Shown here: positions 17,869 through 25,742 of the stretch, in pieces
Numbering within the stretch: position 1 is the first letter of the stretch
How the letters are laid out: every line of letters starts with the position of its first letter
Assembly: GCA_012523305.1 (NCBI GenBank)
Contig: JAAYIV010000029.1
Location: 17,295-81,294 of the forward strand
Direction: 5' to 3'
Length of the DNA: 64,000 nucleotides
Source of the DNA: Spirochaetales bacterium
GTDB taxonomy: Bacteria; Spirochaetota; Spirochaetia; Sphaerochaetales; Sphaerochaetaceae
Translations under genes and position numbers: made by a program
The notes under the pieces: generated by a model
What the model was told of the DNA's origin: nothing
Seen by the model: only the letters and a program-made list of their open reading frames with translations
Database searches by the model: none

Positions 17869-19033
17869 GGAACAATGAGCATGCCAAGGTAATGGCTTCG
17901 GGACCGAACTGTAACCGACTCCTGTCTACGGCAACCTGCAACCGGCCTATGCGTTCGAGTTTCTCTGGAGTAAATAAGTCTGCCTGGCGGGAAGGAGCGT
18001 CGAGATCGGCCAATGTTACCGCCAAGCCACGAATTCTAACCCGCCGGGTTGCCGCCCGGCAGAGGACGTTACACGCAGCCTCCACTAATTCGGTGTCGAA
18101 CTGCAGCGGTCGAAAACACTTTTCTTGGCAAGCTGTCTGTACCCCGTCCGCATAGAGTATATTGATGCCTACACTCCCGGCTTCCAGTTTCGATTGGCGC
18201 ATCTCAAGTCCGACATCCTCGATGGTAGTGGCTAGTGCGGCTTGTATTGCAGTTTGATCGAGTAACGGTTCGGAAAAATCGACCGTACGGCGAATCTTAC
18301 GTTGTGACAGATTGCCGGCAGATACTTTGGAACAATCAATTCCCTTTGCCGAATCGCGCAGTACCAGTCCCTTTTTACCGAACAGCGCGAGTGCTTCATG
18401 ATCTTGCAATGCTGCCAGCTCTCCGATTTCCCTTAGTCCGGTCACCGAAAGTATTTTGGCCATGGCGGGCCCGACTCCGGGAAGCAGCAATGCATCCTGA
18501 GGTGCTATGAAATCGGCTTCCTCACCCGAACGGATACCGACTATTCCGGCGGGTCGTATCGCCCTGGTCGCGATTTTTGCCACCAGTTTGTTTGCGGCTA
18601 CCGCCACGGAGGGAGTCAGTCCGATACGTCTATTGATTTCATTACGGATATGGATGGCACAGTCGATGTGGGGGCCAAAAAGAGAAGAAGTCCCCGCAAG
18701 ATCAAGATACAAATGTCCTCCGCTATCGTTTTGGATTGTCGGTGTGTAAGTTGAGGCTATCTCTTCCATGGATCTGTGGGCAATGGTATACGCTCGGGGA
18801 TCAGGAGATAACACTTTTAGGTTCTTTACCATCCTTTGTGCATGTGTAAGCGGTAGACCAGAATAGATACCCTCTTCACGGGCTTTGTTTGATACTGCCA
18901 AGACTATCGCTCTTGCGGCACCTGCCTTTGCCACGACAAAAGGCACGTCTGCCAGACTTCTGTCCTTGGCAATGGCGATTGCAGCGGCAAAGTCAGTTAT
19001 GTTCAAGTGCACGATACTTGATTGTGGCATCAT
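17861..19033 (-). CDS. ImuB-like Y-family polymerase, catalytic residues lost
   Basis: A 390-residue Y-family protein. It has the palm/finger order, the helix-hairpin-helix thumb (LLPGVGPAMAKILSVTGL) and little-finger region. The catalytic acids are missing: the DxD of the first motif (HIDMDAFF in DinB) reads HLNITDF, and the SxDE motif (usually SIDEAYLD) reads SGGHLYLD. Loss of these residues with retention of the fold is the mark of ImuB, the adaptor of the mutasome. A beta-clamp-type motif QADLF is at residues 350-354. The start is ATGATG at 19033, overlapping the DUF72 stop; a longer reading upstream is inside the DUF72 gene. Function is inferred: tethering the DnaE polymerase downstream to the clamp. 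Confidence 0.82.
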   Translation of the reverse strand: MMPQSSIVHLNITDFAAAIAIAKDRSLADVPFVVAKAGAARAIVLAVSNKAREEGIYSGLPLTHAQRMVKNLKVLSPDPRAYTIAHRSMEEIASTYTPTIQNDSGGHLYLDLAGTSSLFGPHIDCAIHIRNEINRRIGLTPSVAVAANKLVAKIATRAIRPAGIVGIRSGEEADFIAPQDALLLPGVGPAMAKILSVTGLREIGELAALQDHEALALFGKKGLVLRDSAKGIDCSKVSAGNLSQRKIRRTVDFSEPLLDQTAIQAALATTIEDVGLEMRQSKLEAGSVGINILYADGVQTACQEKCFRPLQFDTELVEAACNVLCRAATRRVRIRGLAVTLADLDAPSRQADLFTPEKLERIGRLQVAVDRSRLQFGPEAITLACSLFHA

Positions 19034-19821
19034 GAATCGCGGTCCTTTCCCAACAACTGCAAAAGAGTCTTTGCATTGGCGACTGCTTGCCCCCTGCGAT
19101 GGTTGTTGAAGTATATGAAGATCATGGTCACCTGTTGTGCGATTGCCCTGATTCGTTCCACCCAAGTCTCTAGTTCATGCTTGCTGTACAGGTAATCGTA
19201 ACGGGCGGCGGCATCCGATCCCCACCAGGTCTCTTCATTTCTTCCGTGTAAGCGTATGTAAGCGATATCGGCCGTCTTGGCATCGACAACCGGCGGTAAT
19301 CCCTTCAATGCCGGCAAGTCAATCGAAGCCAATGCGACATTACGCTCTCTCAGGGCCTGGAATGTGCGGTTGTTGTACCACTGCGCGTTCCGGAACTCAA
19401 TAGCCAGCGGAAGTGATCCCATATGACGGAGCACGGCGTCAAGGTATCGCCGCCGATCCGGATCGTAGTGGAACGAGTATGGGAATTGGAGCAATACCGC
19501 ACCGAGCTTATCATGCCCGGCGAGGACTTCAACCGCAGACATGAATGCATTAGCCTGTTGTTTCCATGTGTCCGGATCAATCGTATGGGTGAGACTCTCA
19601 TTGGCTTTGATGGAGAACATGACCTGTGTGCCCGACTGATCGAGCAATCGAGTCATTTGATCTGCGGTGGGCATGCGGTAATAGCTAAAATTCAGCTCCA
19701 CGGTAGAAAACATCTGTGCATAAAGATTGAGATATTCGCCCTGACTCGTTCCCGGCGGATATACGGGACCGACCCATTCCGTGTAACTGTAGCCTGATGT
19801 TCCGATCAAGATGGTTGCCAT
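19030..19821 (-). CDS. DUF72 (YecE-like) protein
   Basis: A 263-residue protein of the DUF72 TIM-barrel-like family. The start ILIGTSGYSYTEWVGPVYP, the central FSIKANESLTH, LLQFPYSFHYD, AIEFRNAQWYN, and the IRLHGRN followed by IFIYFNNHRRGQAVANA are all family signatures. The biochemical function of DUF72 is not established. It is the first gene of a tightly overlapping three-gene operon with the Y-family and DnaE-type polymerases (four- and eight-base overlaps), which suggests a role in DNA damage tolerance here. There is no ribosome binding site before ATG 19821, and the promoter lies so close that the mRNA may be leaderless. Confidence 0.9.
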   Translation of the reverse strand: MATILIGTSGYSYTEWVGPVYPPGTSQGEYLNLYAQMFSTVELNFSYYRMPTADQMTRLLDQSGTQVMFSIKANESLTHTIDPDTWKQQANAFMSAVEVLAGHDKLGAVLLQFPYSFHYDPDRRRYLDAVLRHMGSLPLAIEFRNAQWYNNRTFQALRERNVALASIDLPALKGLPPVVDAKTADIAYIRLHGRNEETWWGSDAAARYDYLYSKHELETWVERIRAIAQQVTMIFIYFNNHRRGQAVANAKTLLQLLGKDRDS

Positions 19822-19827
19822 GTGAGC

Positions 19828-19856
19828 ATTATACTATACGTTTGTTTACTAATCAA
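19828..19856 (-). promoter_or_regulatory. Promoter of the mutasome operon, probably leaderless
   Basis: On the minus strand TTGATT (19856-19851), a 17-base spacer and a perfect TATAAT (19833-19828) form a strong sigma70-type promoter. The expected start point, six or seven bases after the -10, falls on the A of the DUF72 start codon at 19821. An inverted repeat CTAAT-N7-ATTAG (19849-19865) overlaps the -35 and is a candidate SOS-type operator. Confidence 0.65.
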
Positions 19857-20038
19857 TACTATTAGCATATTCGGCAATAGGACTGAAGAGGGAAAAAACG
19901 AGGATTCGGATAGAACGTCACTTTTTGTATGCAAACCACTTTTCGTATAAAACGCATAATAATGTGAATAGTATAATATTAATTAGGGATAATATGGTAA
20001 AAATCAACTAATATATTACTATTAAGTTTATAAAATTG

Positions 20039-20066
20039 TTGAAAAATGGAAATTAGATGATATTAT
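20039..20066 (+). promoter_or_regulatory. Candidate hydrogenase operon promoter
   Basis: TTGAAA (20039-20044) and TATTAT (20061-20066) with a 16-base spacer, giving a leader of roughly 95 bases before the hydC GTG. No clear Rex-type palindrome was found, only a TTGTTGAAAA half-site over the -35. Confidence 0.45.
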
Positions 20067-20166
20067 GGAACATAACGTTGAACTTCATCGATTTTTGCAA
20101 TTCATTTCGCTAATGGCAAGTAATTCAGTGTTCACATACACATGCCCATATATTAGGAGGTGCTCT

Positions 20167-20685
20167 GTGGAAGCAACGAAATCGCCGTATTTCGACACTG
20201 TTGCATATGATGCCATCATCGATGCATGTAATGACAGCCCGGGACGGTTGTTGACCGTCCTGGAAGAGGCGCAAAAAATCACACCTCACCAGTACCTGCC
20301 TGAACCGGTATTGCGCCATATTGCCAAACGTCTGGACGTACCGCTGTCTCGAATCTATTCGATCGTCACTTTCTACTCATTCTTCAACTTGAAGCCGCAA
20401 GGTGATCACACCATCACGGTGTGCAGGGGGACAGCTTGTCATACGCGTGGCTCAAAGATGTTGCTCGATGATGTGCTGCTACGGTTGGGTATAAAGCCGA
20501 AAGAAGGAGAAACAGGGTCTTTCACGAGCGAAGACATGCGCTTCACGGTCAAGACAGTAGCTTGTTTCGGACAGTGTGCGCTTGCTCCCGTGATAGCAAT
20601 CGATGAAGTAATTTATAGCAACGTAACAAGCGAAAAGTTGGAAACCCTGCTTAAGAAGCTTGCGTCAAGGAAGGTGAAATCATGA
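20167..20685 (+). CDS. hydC: Bifurcating hydrogenase subunit HydC (NuoE-like)
   Basis: A 172-residue NuoE/HndA-type subunit with an N-terminal helical bundle (PEPVLRHIAKRLDVPLSRIY, TFYSFFNLKPQG) and a thioredoxin-like domain that binds a [2Fe-2S] centre through CRGTACHTRG and CFGQCALAP. In HydABC it sits beside the flavin subunit. The GTG at 20167 follows AGGAGG at six bases, a far better start than the in-frame ATG at 20065. It overlaps hydB by four bases. Confidence 0.92.
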   Translation: MEATKSPYFDTVAYDAIIDACNDSPGRLLTVLEEAQKITPHQYLPEPVLRHIAKRLDVPLSRIYSIVTFYSFFNLKPQGDHTITVCRGTACHTRGSKMLLDDVLLRLGIKPKEGETGSFTSEDMRFTVKTVACFGQCALAPVIAIDEVIYSNVTSEKLETLLKKLASRKVKS

Positions 20686-23600
20686 ATGCAAGATTTGATG
20701 AGCTTAAAAACATAGGGCAACGTTTGATTCGTCCGCAAACTCCCGCTATTGCTGTTGGAATGGGAACTTGTGGGATCGGAAATGGTGCTGACCAGTTATT
20801 TGAGGCGTTCCGCACAACCATAGCGGAACGTAATTTGGATATACAGTTACGCCAAGTCGGTTGCCTTGGCTATTGTGCGGATGAACCCCTGGTAAACATT
20901 TATTTCCCCGGAAAACCACTGTTGGTGTTACATAAAGTTGTAAAAAGAGATGTAACTGCGATCTTCAAAGGAATAGAGAAGGGCACACTCCCCAAGCGAT
21001 TGGTGTTATGCAAGATTTCGAAATGGGATCATTTAAGCACGGTCGTTGAATACGGTGAAGGGTATCCAGATATTCCCGAATGGAATGAAGTACCTTTTTT
21101 CAAGCGTCAGATGAAACTGATCATGCGCGATGCCGGATTGATCGATCCTTCTTCCATTTCCGAATATATCGCTGTCGGCGGGTACGCTGCATTGCTGAAA
21201 GCAGTGCGGACAATGACACCGGAGGCTGTGGTAGAAGAAGTGAAGGATGCGAAGTTGCGCGGCCGTGGAGGAGCGGGATTCTCGACCGGTATCAAGTGGG
21301 AACTTCTCCGGAAGGCTCCGGGAGAGAAGAAATATATCATCTGCAATGCCGATGAAGGAGATCCCGGTGCCTACATGAACCGAAATGAGATCGAAAGCGA
21401 TCCTCATATGCTCATCGAAGGCATGATGATCGGTGCTTATGCGATGGGTGCACAAGAAGGGATCATCTATATACGGGCTGAATATCCTCTGGCGGTCGAA
21501 CGACTGACCAATGCAGTTAAACAGGCAACCGAACTGGGATTGATCGGTTCTGTCATTCCCGGTTCAGATTTCAGTTTTACATTAAGCGTGGTCAAAGGAG
21601 CCGGCGCATTCGTTTGCGGTGAAGAAACCTCGTTAATGTCTTCGATAGAAGGATATGCGGGAAGAGCCAGGCCCAGACCTCCATTTCCTGCCCAGAAAGG
21701 ATATCTCGGATGCCCGACCAATATCAACAACGTCGAAACATGGTGTAATGTTCCCGTGGTCATAGGGAAAGGAAGTGCTTGGTATAAGGCTACGGGAACT
21801 GAGAAGAGTCCCGGAACAAAAGTATTTTCGCTTGTTGGAAAAGTAAAGAACACAGGTCTTGTAGAACTACCCCTCGGAGAACCGTTATCGACACTGGTCT
21901 ATGAAATAGGTGGCGGGGCAGCAGGTAAAGAAAAGCGGATAAAAGCTGTTCAATCTGGTGGACCTTCAGGGGGATGTATCCCGGCTGACAAATTCTCCAC
22001 GCCGGTTGATTACGAATCGTTGGCAGAAATCGGGGCCATCATGGGTTCCGGCGGTATGGTCGTACTGGATCAAGACAACTGCATGGTAGACACGGCACGT
22101 TATTTTATTGAGTTCACCAAGAATGAATCATGTGGGAAATGCGTTCCTTGCAGGGAAGGGCTGGCACAGGAACTTGAGTTGCTCGACAAGGTGGTCAATG
22201 GCAAAGCAACCCAAGAGGAATTGACCCTCATGGAGAGTCTGGCAAATTCAATCGGGGATACCGCTTTGTGTGGATTCGGTCAGACAGCCCCCAATCCTGT
22301 TCTGACAACCTTGAAGTACTTCAGGAATGAGTACGAAGAGCATATTCTTCGCCAGCATTGCTCGGCGGGAGTGTGTGAAGCATTGTTTGATGCGCTCTGC
22401 GTAAACTCCTGTCCGATGCACATGAATATTCCCGCTTATTTGGAATTACTTAAAGAGAATCGGTTGGAAGAAGCTTTTGAGTCGACAATCAGGGACAATC
22501 CGTTGCCAGGAACGATCGGACGGATATGTCACTTCCATTGCCAGATGCGATGCCGGAGAGAAACGGTGGACACTCCTGTCCATCAGGGAGAAATTCATAG
22601 ATATCTCGCCGATACCATATACAAGATGGGAAGCGAACAGAAAATCTATGAGACGCTGATGACAGAGAAAAAACCTGCCACAGGAAAAAAAGTAGCGATT
22701 GTTGGTGCCGGACCTGCGGGTCTTGCCGCAGCTTTCTATCTCGTTCGTTTAGGTCACGATGTTATTGTCTACGATGCCAATCCTAAAGCCGGAGGAGTGT
22801 TGCGATACGGTATTCCTGCTTATCGTTTGCCGAGAGAAGTGCTGGACAAGGAATTGGAATTGTACAAAGCTCTCGGTGTTAAGTTTAGGTTCAACAAACG
22901 ATTGGGGACAGATATTCACCTCGAATATCTGGAAAAGGAATTCGATGCGGTATTCTTGGCAATTGGCGCGTACGAACACATGGACCTTCCTATTCCCGGA
23001 ACAGAATATAAGGGCGTGATTCAGGGAACAGTCCTTTTGGATACGTTAGAGCGGAAAAGCAGGGTATCGGTCGGAAAGAAAGCGGTGATCATCGGAGGTG
23101 GAAATGTCGCGATCGACGCTGCCCGATCATTATGGAGAGTCGGCACCGACGTTACTGTCGTGTATCGGCGCTCTCGAGATGCGATGCCTGCAAATAAATT
23201 GGAAATCGAAGAAGCAGTGGCAGAAGGCATCAATTTTGAGTTCTTCACGGCTCCGTTATCGATAAAAGCAGATGCCAAAGGAAAGGTAATCGCGTTGGAA
23301 GTCATGGAAATGACAGGAGGAACATTTGATACCTCTGGACGACGAAAACCGATTGAGACGGGGAAAACCAGAGACATAGCGTGTGATAACGTCATCATAG
23401 CCACCGGAGAACGCGTTGATAGCGGATTGTTGGAGAGGGAAAAGATCGTAACGACAAAATGGGGTACCGTGTGTGTCGAGCCGTATCGATACAAAACAAA
23501 TCGCGAACGCGTGTATGCCGCTGGCGATATGGTAAGCGGACCTTCAACAGCCGCAGAAGCGATGGGGCTGGCTCGTGAAGCAGCATCCTTCATCGATTTC

Positions 23601-23828
23601 GAACTAATGGGTGTGAAACGATTCGACCAATTATTCAAAACATTTGACTATAGCCACGAACCGCCGACCGAGATAGTGATGACTAAGCAGATTGAGCCAA
23701 GGCACTTGAGTGTTGCATCCCGACGGGGGAATTTCCAGGAGATCAACCGTGGATATATGGGAGACCAAGCGAGATTGGAAGCGACAAGATGCTTGCGATG
23801 CGATATTAGATTGTCGGCCAGGGGGTGA
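20682..23828 (+). CDS. hydB: HydB-type NADH subunit fused to NfnB/GltD-type NADPH oxidoreductase
   Basis: A 1,048-residue fusion. Residues 20-120 form a thioredoxin-like [2Fe-2S] domain (GTCGIGNG, GCLGYCADEP). Residues about 130-560 are the NuoF core with the FMN/NADH motif LRGRGGAGFSTG, the CNADEGDPGAYMNR block, a SLBB part, and the [4Fe-4S] ligands SCGKCVPCREGL (about 482) plus ALCGFG. Normal HydB then ends with a 2x[4Fe-4S] ferredoxin; here that is replaced, from about 565, by a GltD/NfnB-type module: cysteine helices (ALCVNSCPMHMNIPAY, GRICHFHCQMRCRR), FAD-binding AIVGAGPAGLAAA (about 669), NAD(P)-binding VIIGGGNVAIDAAR (about 801) and AAGDMVSGPSTAAEAMG (about 945). The enzyme could therefore couple NADH, NADPH and ferredoxin. 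No frame break is seen. hydA follows four bases later. Confidence 0.9.
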   Translation: MNARFDELKNIGQRLIRPQTPAIAVGMGTCGIGNGADQLFEAFRTTIAERNLDIQLRQVGCLGYCADEPLVNIYFPGKPLLVLHKVVKRDVTAIFKGIEKGTLPKRLVLCKISKWDHLSTVVEYGEGYPDIPEWNEVPFFKRQMKLIMRDAGLIDPSSISEYIAVGGYAALLKAVRTMTPEAVVEEVKDAKLRGRGGAGFSTGIKWELLRKAPGEKKYIICNADEGDPGAYMNRNEIESDPHMLIEGMMIGAYAMGAQEGIIYIRAEYPLAVERLTNAVKQATELGLIGSVIPGSDFSFTLSVVKGAGAFVCGEETSLMSSIEGYAGRARPRPPFPAQKGYLGCPTNINNVETWCNVPVVIGKGSAWYKATGTEKSPGTKVFSLVGKVKNTGLVELPLGEPLSTLVYEIGGGAAGKEKRIKAVQSGGPSGGCIPADKFSTPVDYESLAEIGAIMGSGGMVVLDQDNCMVDTARYFIEFTKNESCGKCVPCREGLAQELELLDKVVNGKATQEELTLMESLANSIGDTALCGFGQTAPNPVLTTLKYFRNEYEEHILRQHCSAGVCEALFDALCVNSCPMHMNIPAYLELLKENRLEEAFESTIRDNPLPGTIGRICHFHCQMRCRRETVDTPVHQGEIHRYLADTIYKMGSEQKIYETLMTEKKPATGKKVAIVGAGPAGLAAAFYLVRLGHDVIVYDANPKAGGVLRYGIPAYRLPREVLDKELELYKALGVKFRFNKRLGTDIHLEYLEKEFDAVFLAIGAYEHMDLPIPGTEYKGVIQGTVLLDTLERKSRVSVGKKAVIIGGGNVAIDAARSLWRVGTDVTVVYRRSRDAMPANKLEIEEAVAEGINFEFFTAPLSIKADAKGKVIALEVMEMTGGTFDTSGRRKPIETGKTRDIACDNVIIATGERVDSGLLEREKIVTTKWGTVCVEPYRYKTNRERVYAAGDMVSGPSTAAEAMGLAREAASFIDFELMGVKRFDQLFKTFDYSHEPPTEIVMTKQIEPRHLSVASRRGNFQEINRGYMGDQARLEATRCLRCDIRLSARG

Positions 23829-23832
23829 CCAA

Positions 23833-25608
23833 ATGGCAGAAGGATATGTTAATGTAACGATTGATTCCCGACAAATTTCAGTACAGAAAGGGACAACGAT
23901 TCTCAATGCTTGCAGGGCTGCGGGAGTGAATGTTCCCACACTGTGCCATTTGGACGATGTATCAACAAATGCATCGTGTGGCATTTGTGTTGTCGAGGTG
24001 AAAGGGGCTAAACGGCTATTACGTTCATGCACCTATAGCGTATGGCCTGATATGGAGGTCTATACCAACACGGAAAGAGTGAGGAAAGCAAGAAAAACAA
24101 ATTTGGAATTACTGCTGGCAAACCATCCGTTAGATTGTTTGAATTGCGATCGAAACCAAAATTGTGAATTGCAGAGTCTCGCATATGAACTGGGGGTAAG
24201 GCAGACACGTTTCCCGAGAACGAAGACAGCTGAAATTCCTTTGGATATTTCTTCACCTGCACTCATTCGCGATCCAAACAAATGTATTCTCTGTGGACGT
24301 TGTGTCGCTGTCTGCGCTGAAGTCCAGACCGTACATGCCATCGATTTCACGGGACGGGGACTTTCAAGTAAAGTCACCACATTTCTCGACAAAGGATTGG
24401 GAAACGTAGCTTGTACGAACTGTGGGCAGTGTGCGCTTGTCTGCCCAACAGGAGCTATCATTGAGAAATCAGACGTGGAAGCAGTTTGGAAAGACATCGC
24501 AAATCCGGATTTGATAACGATTGTCCAGACAGCTCCTGCAATTCGGGTTGGAATCGGCGAAGCCATGGGCATGGATTATGGTGCGCTGGTAACTGGCCAA
24601 ATGGTAGCCGGACTCAGACGTTTGGGATTTTCAAAAGTGTTTGATACCCAATTCGCAGCTGATTTGACGATTATCGAGGAAGGCCATGAATTCATCAAAC
24701 GTTTGTCAACCGGTGGAACATTACCGATGATAACCTCATGTTCCCCGGGATGGATAAAATTCATCGAACACTTCTATCCTGAACAACTTGATCATCTCTC
24801 AACCTGTAAATCTCCCCAACAGATGTTCGGAGCAGTGGCAAAGACATTCTACGCGGAGAAACTGAATATTGACCCTAGGAAACTCAGGGTTGTTTCGATC
24901 ATGCCGTGTACCGCGAAGAAATATGAGGCGGGCCGCAGTGAGATGGATGGGGCTTTTAAGTACTGGAAAGAGAAGCTTGATCTTTGTGATGAAGAACGTT
25001 TCGCTGATGTTGATTATGCCTTGACGACTCGTGAGTTGGCCAGGATGTTCAAGGAAGTCGGAATCAATTTTGCACAATTACCCGAAGAACCATTCGATAA
25101 TCCGCTAGGAACCTCAACCGGAGCCGCAGTAATATTCGGTGCAACCGGCGGAGTGATGGAAGCTGCTCTGAGAACAGTCTATGAAGTGCTCACCGGAACG
25201 AGTTTGGAACAAGTTGATTTTAAAGATGTAAGAGGAATGGAAGGTATAAAAGAAGCGGAAGTGACTATTAACGGTACACCGGTGAAAGTCGCAGTGGCTC
25301 ACACTCTGTCCAACGCTCGCAAGGTATTGGAAGAAATAAAGAATGGGAAATCGCCGTATGCATTCATTGAAGTCATGACTTGTCCCGGCGGATGTCTTGG
25401 CGGAGGAGGGCAACCTATTCCGACAACATGGGAAATCAGAAAGAAACGCGCTGAATCAATCTATCAGGAAGATATCAACCTTGGAATCCGCAAATCCCAT
25501 GAAAACCCCGAGATAAAGGCTTTGTATGATGAATTCCTCGGCCAGCCATTGGGATTGAAATCACATCATCTGCTGCATACCCGCTACACGCCTAGGGGCA
25601 TCATCTAA
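23833..25608 (+). CDS. hydA: [FeFe] hydrogenase catalytic subunit HydA
   Basis: A 591-residue iron-only hydrogenase. In order: N-terminal [2Fe-2S] domain (CHLDDVSTNASCGIC, about residues 37-52), His-ligated [4Fe-4S] (HPLDCLNCDRNQNC, about 97-110), two [4Fe-4S] clusters (CILCGRCVAVC and CTNCGQCALVCP, about 151-206), and the H-cluster domain with all three signatures intact: TSCSPGW (about 303), MPCTAKK (about 357) and MTCPGGCLGGGGQP (about 515). This is the modular form of trimeric bifurcating enzymes. The ATG at 23833 follows a GGGGGTGA ribosome site; a longer in-frame reading from 23710 lies inside hydB. Maturases HydEFG are not in the window. A strong hairpin follows the gene. Confidence 0.95.
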   Translation: MAEGYVNVTIDSRQISVQKGTTILNACRAAGVNVPTLCHLDDVSTNASCGICVVEVKGAKRLLRSCTYSVWPDMEVYTNTERVRKARKTNLELLLANHPLDCLNCDRNQNCELQSLAYELGVRQTRFPRTKTAEIPLDISSPALIRDPNKCILCGRCVAVCAEVQTVHAIDFTGRGLSSKVTTFLDKGLGNVACTNCGQCALVCPTGAIIEKSDVEAVWKDIANPDLITIVQTAPAIRVGIGEAMGMDYGALVTGQMVAGLRRLGFSKVFDTQFAADLTIIEEGHEFIKRLSTGGTLPMITSCSPGWIKFIEHFYPEQLDHLSTCKSPQQMFGAVAKTFYAEKLNIDPRKLRVVSIMPCTAKKYEAGRSEMDGAFKYWKEKLDLCDEERFADVDYALTTRELARMFKEVGINFAQLPEEPFDNPLGTSTGAAVIFGATGGVMEAALRTVYEVLTGTSLEQVDFKDVRGMEGIKEAEVTINGTPVKVAVAHTLSNARKVLEEIKNGKSPYAFIEVMTCPGGCLGGGGQPIPTTWEIRKKRAESIYQEDINLGIRKSHENPEIKALYDEFLGQPLGLKSHHLLHTRYTPRGII

Positions 25609-25631
25609 CATAGGATTGTCAATTTTACCAA

Positions 25632-25661
25632 GCGGCACTCAAGAGCAATCTTGAGTGCCGC
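25632..25661. terminator. Hairpin between hydA and tolC-type gene
   Basis: A perfect 13-bp stem, GCGGCACTCAAGA with TCTTGAGTGCCGC around a GCAA loop, between convergent genes. The downstream side is only moderately T-rich (ATCAGTTATTT), so it probably acts as a bidirectional terminator or mRNA-end stabiliser. Confidence 0.7.
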
Positions 25662-25742
25662 ATCAGTTATTTCCATGAATAATGATATGGAGGGCACATA
25701 TACTACGAATGTCATCGATTATCTGCCGATTGAAAGAACCGC

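Larger units (their letters stand above)
19822..20166. other. Divergent intergenic region, mutasome / hydrogenase
   Basis: 345 AT-rich bases without a gene. The left end carries the mutasome promoter, the right part a hydrogenase promoter (TTGAAA 20039-20044, 16-base spacer, TATTAT 20061-20066). The stretch from about 20073 to 20166 would be a long hydrogenase leader ending in AGGAGG. Between 19870 and 20035 I see only AT-rich sequence with one extra TATAAT (19972-19977) lacking a good -35. Confidence 0.55.

Noticed and set aside
23021..23638. Long antisense open frame within hydB
   Set aside because: It lies fully inside a strongly conserved gene and encodes no recognisable protein; a shadow of codon bias.
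20167..25608. Possibility that the complex is a hydrogenase-free transhydrogenase (Stn type)
   Set aside because: HydA keeps all three H-cluster motifs, so it is expected to be a hydrogenase.
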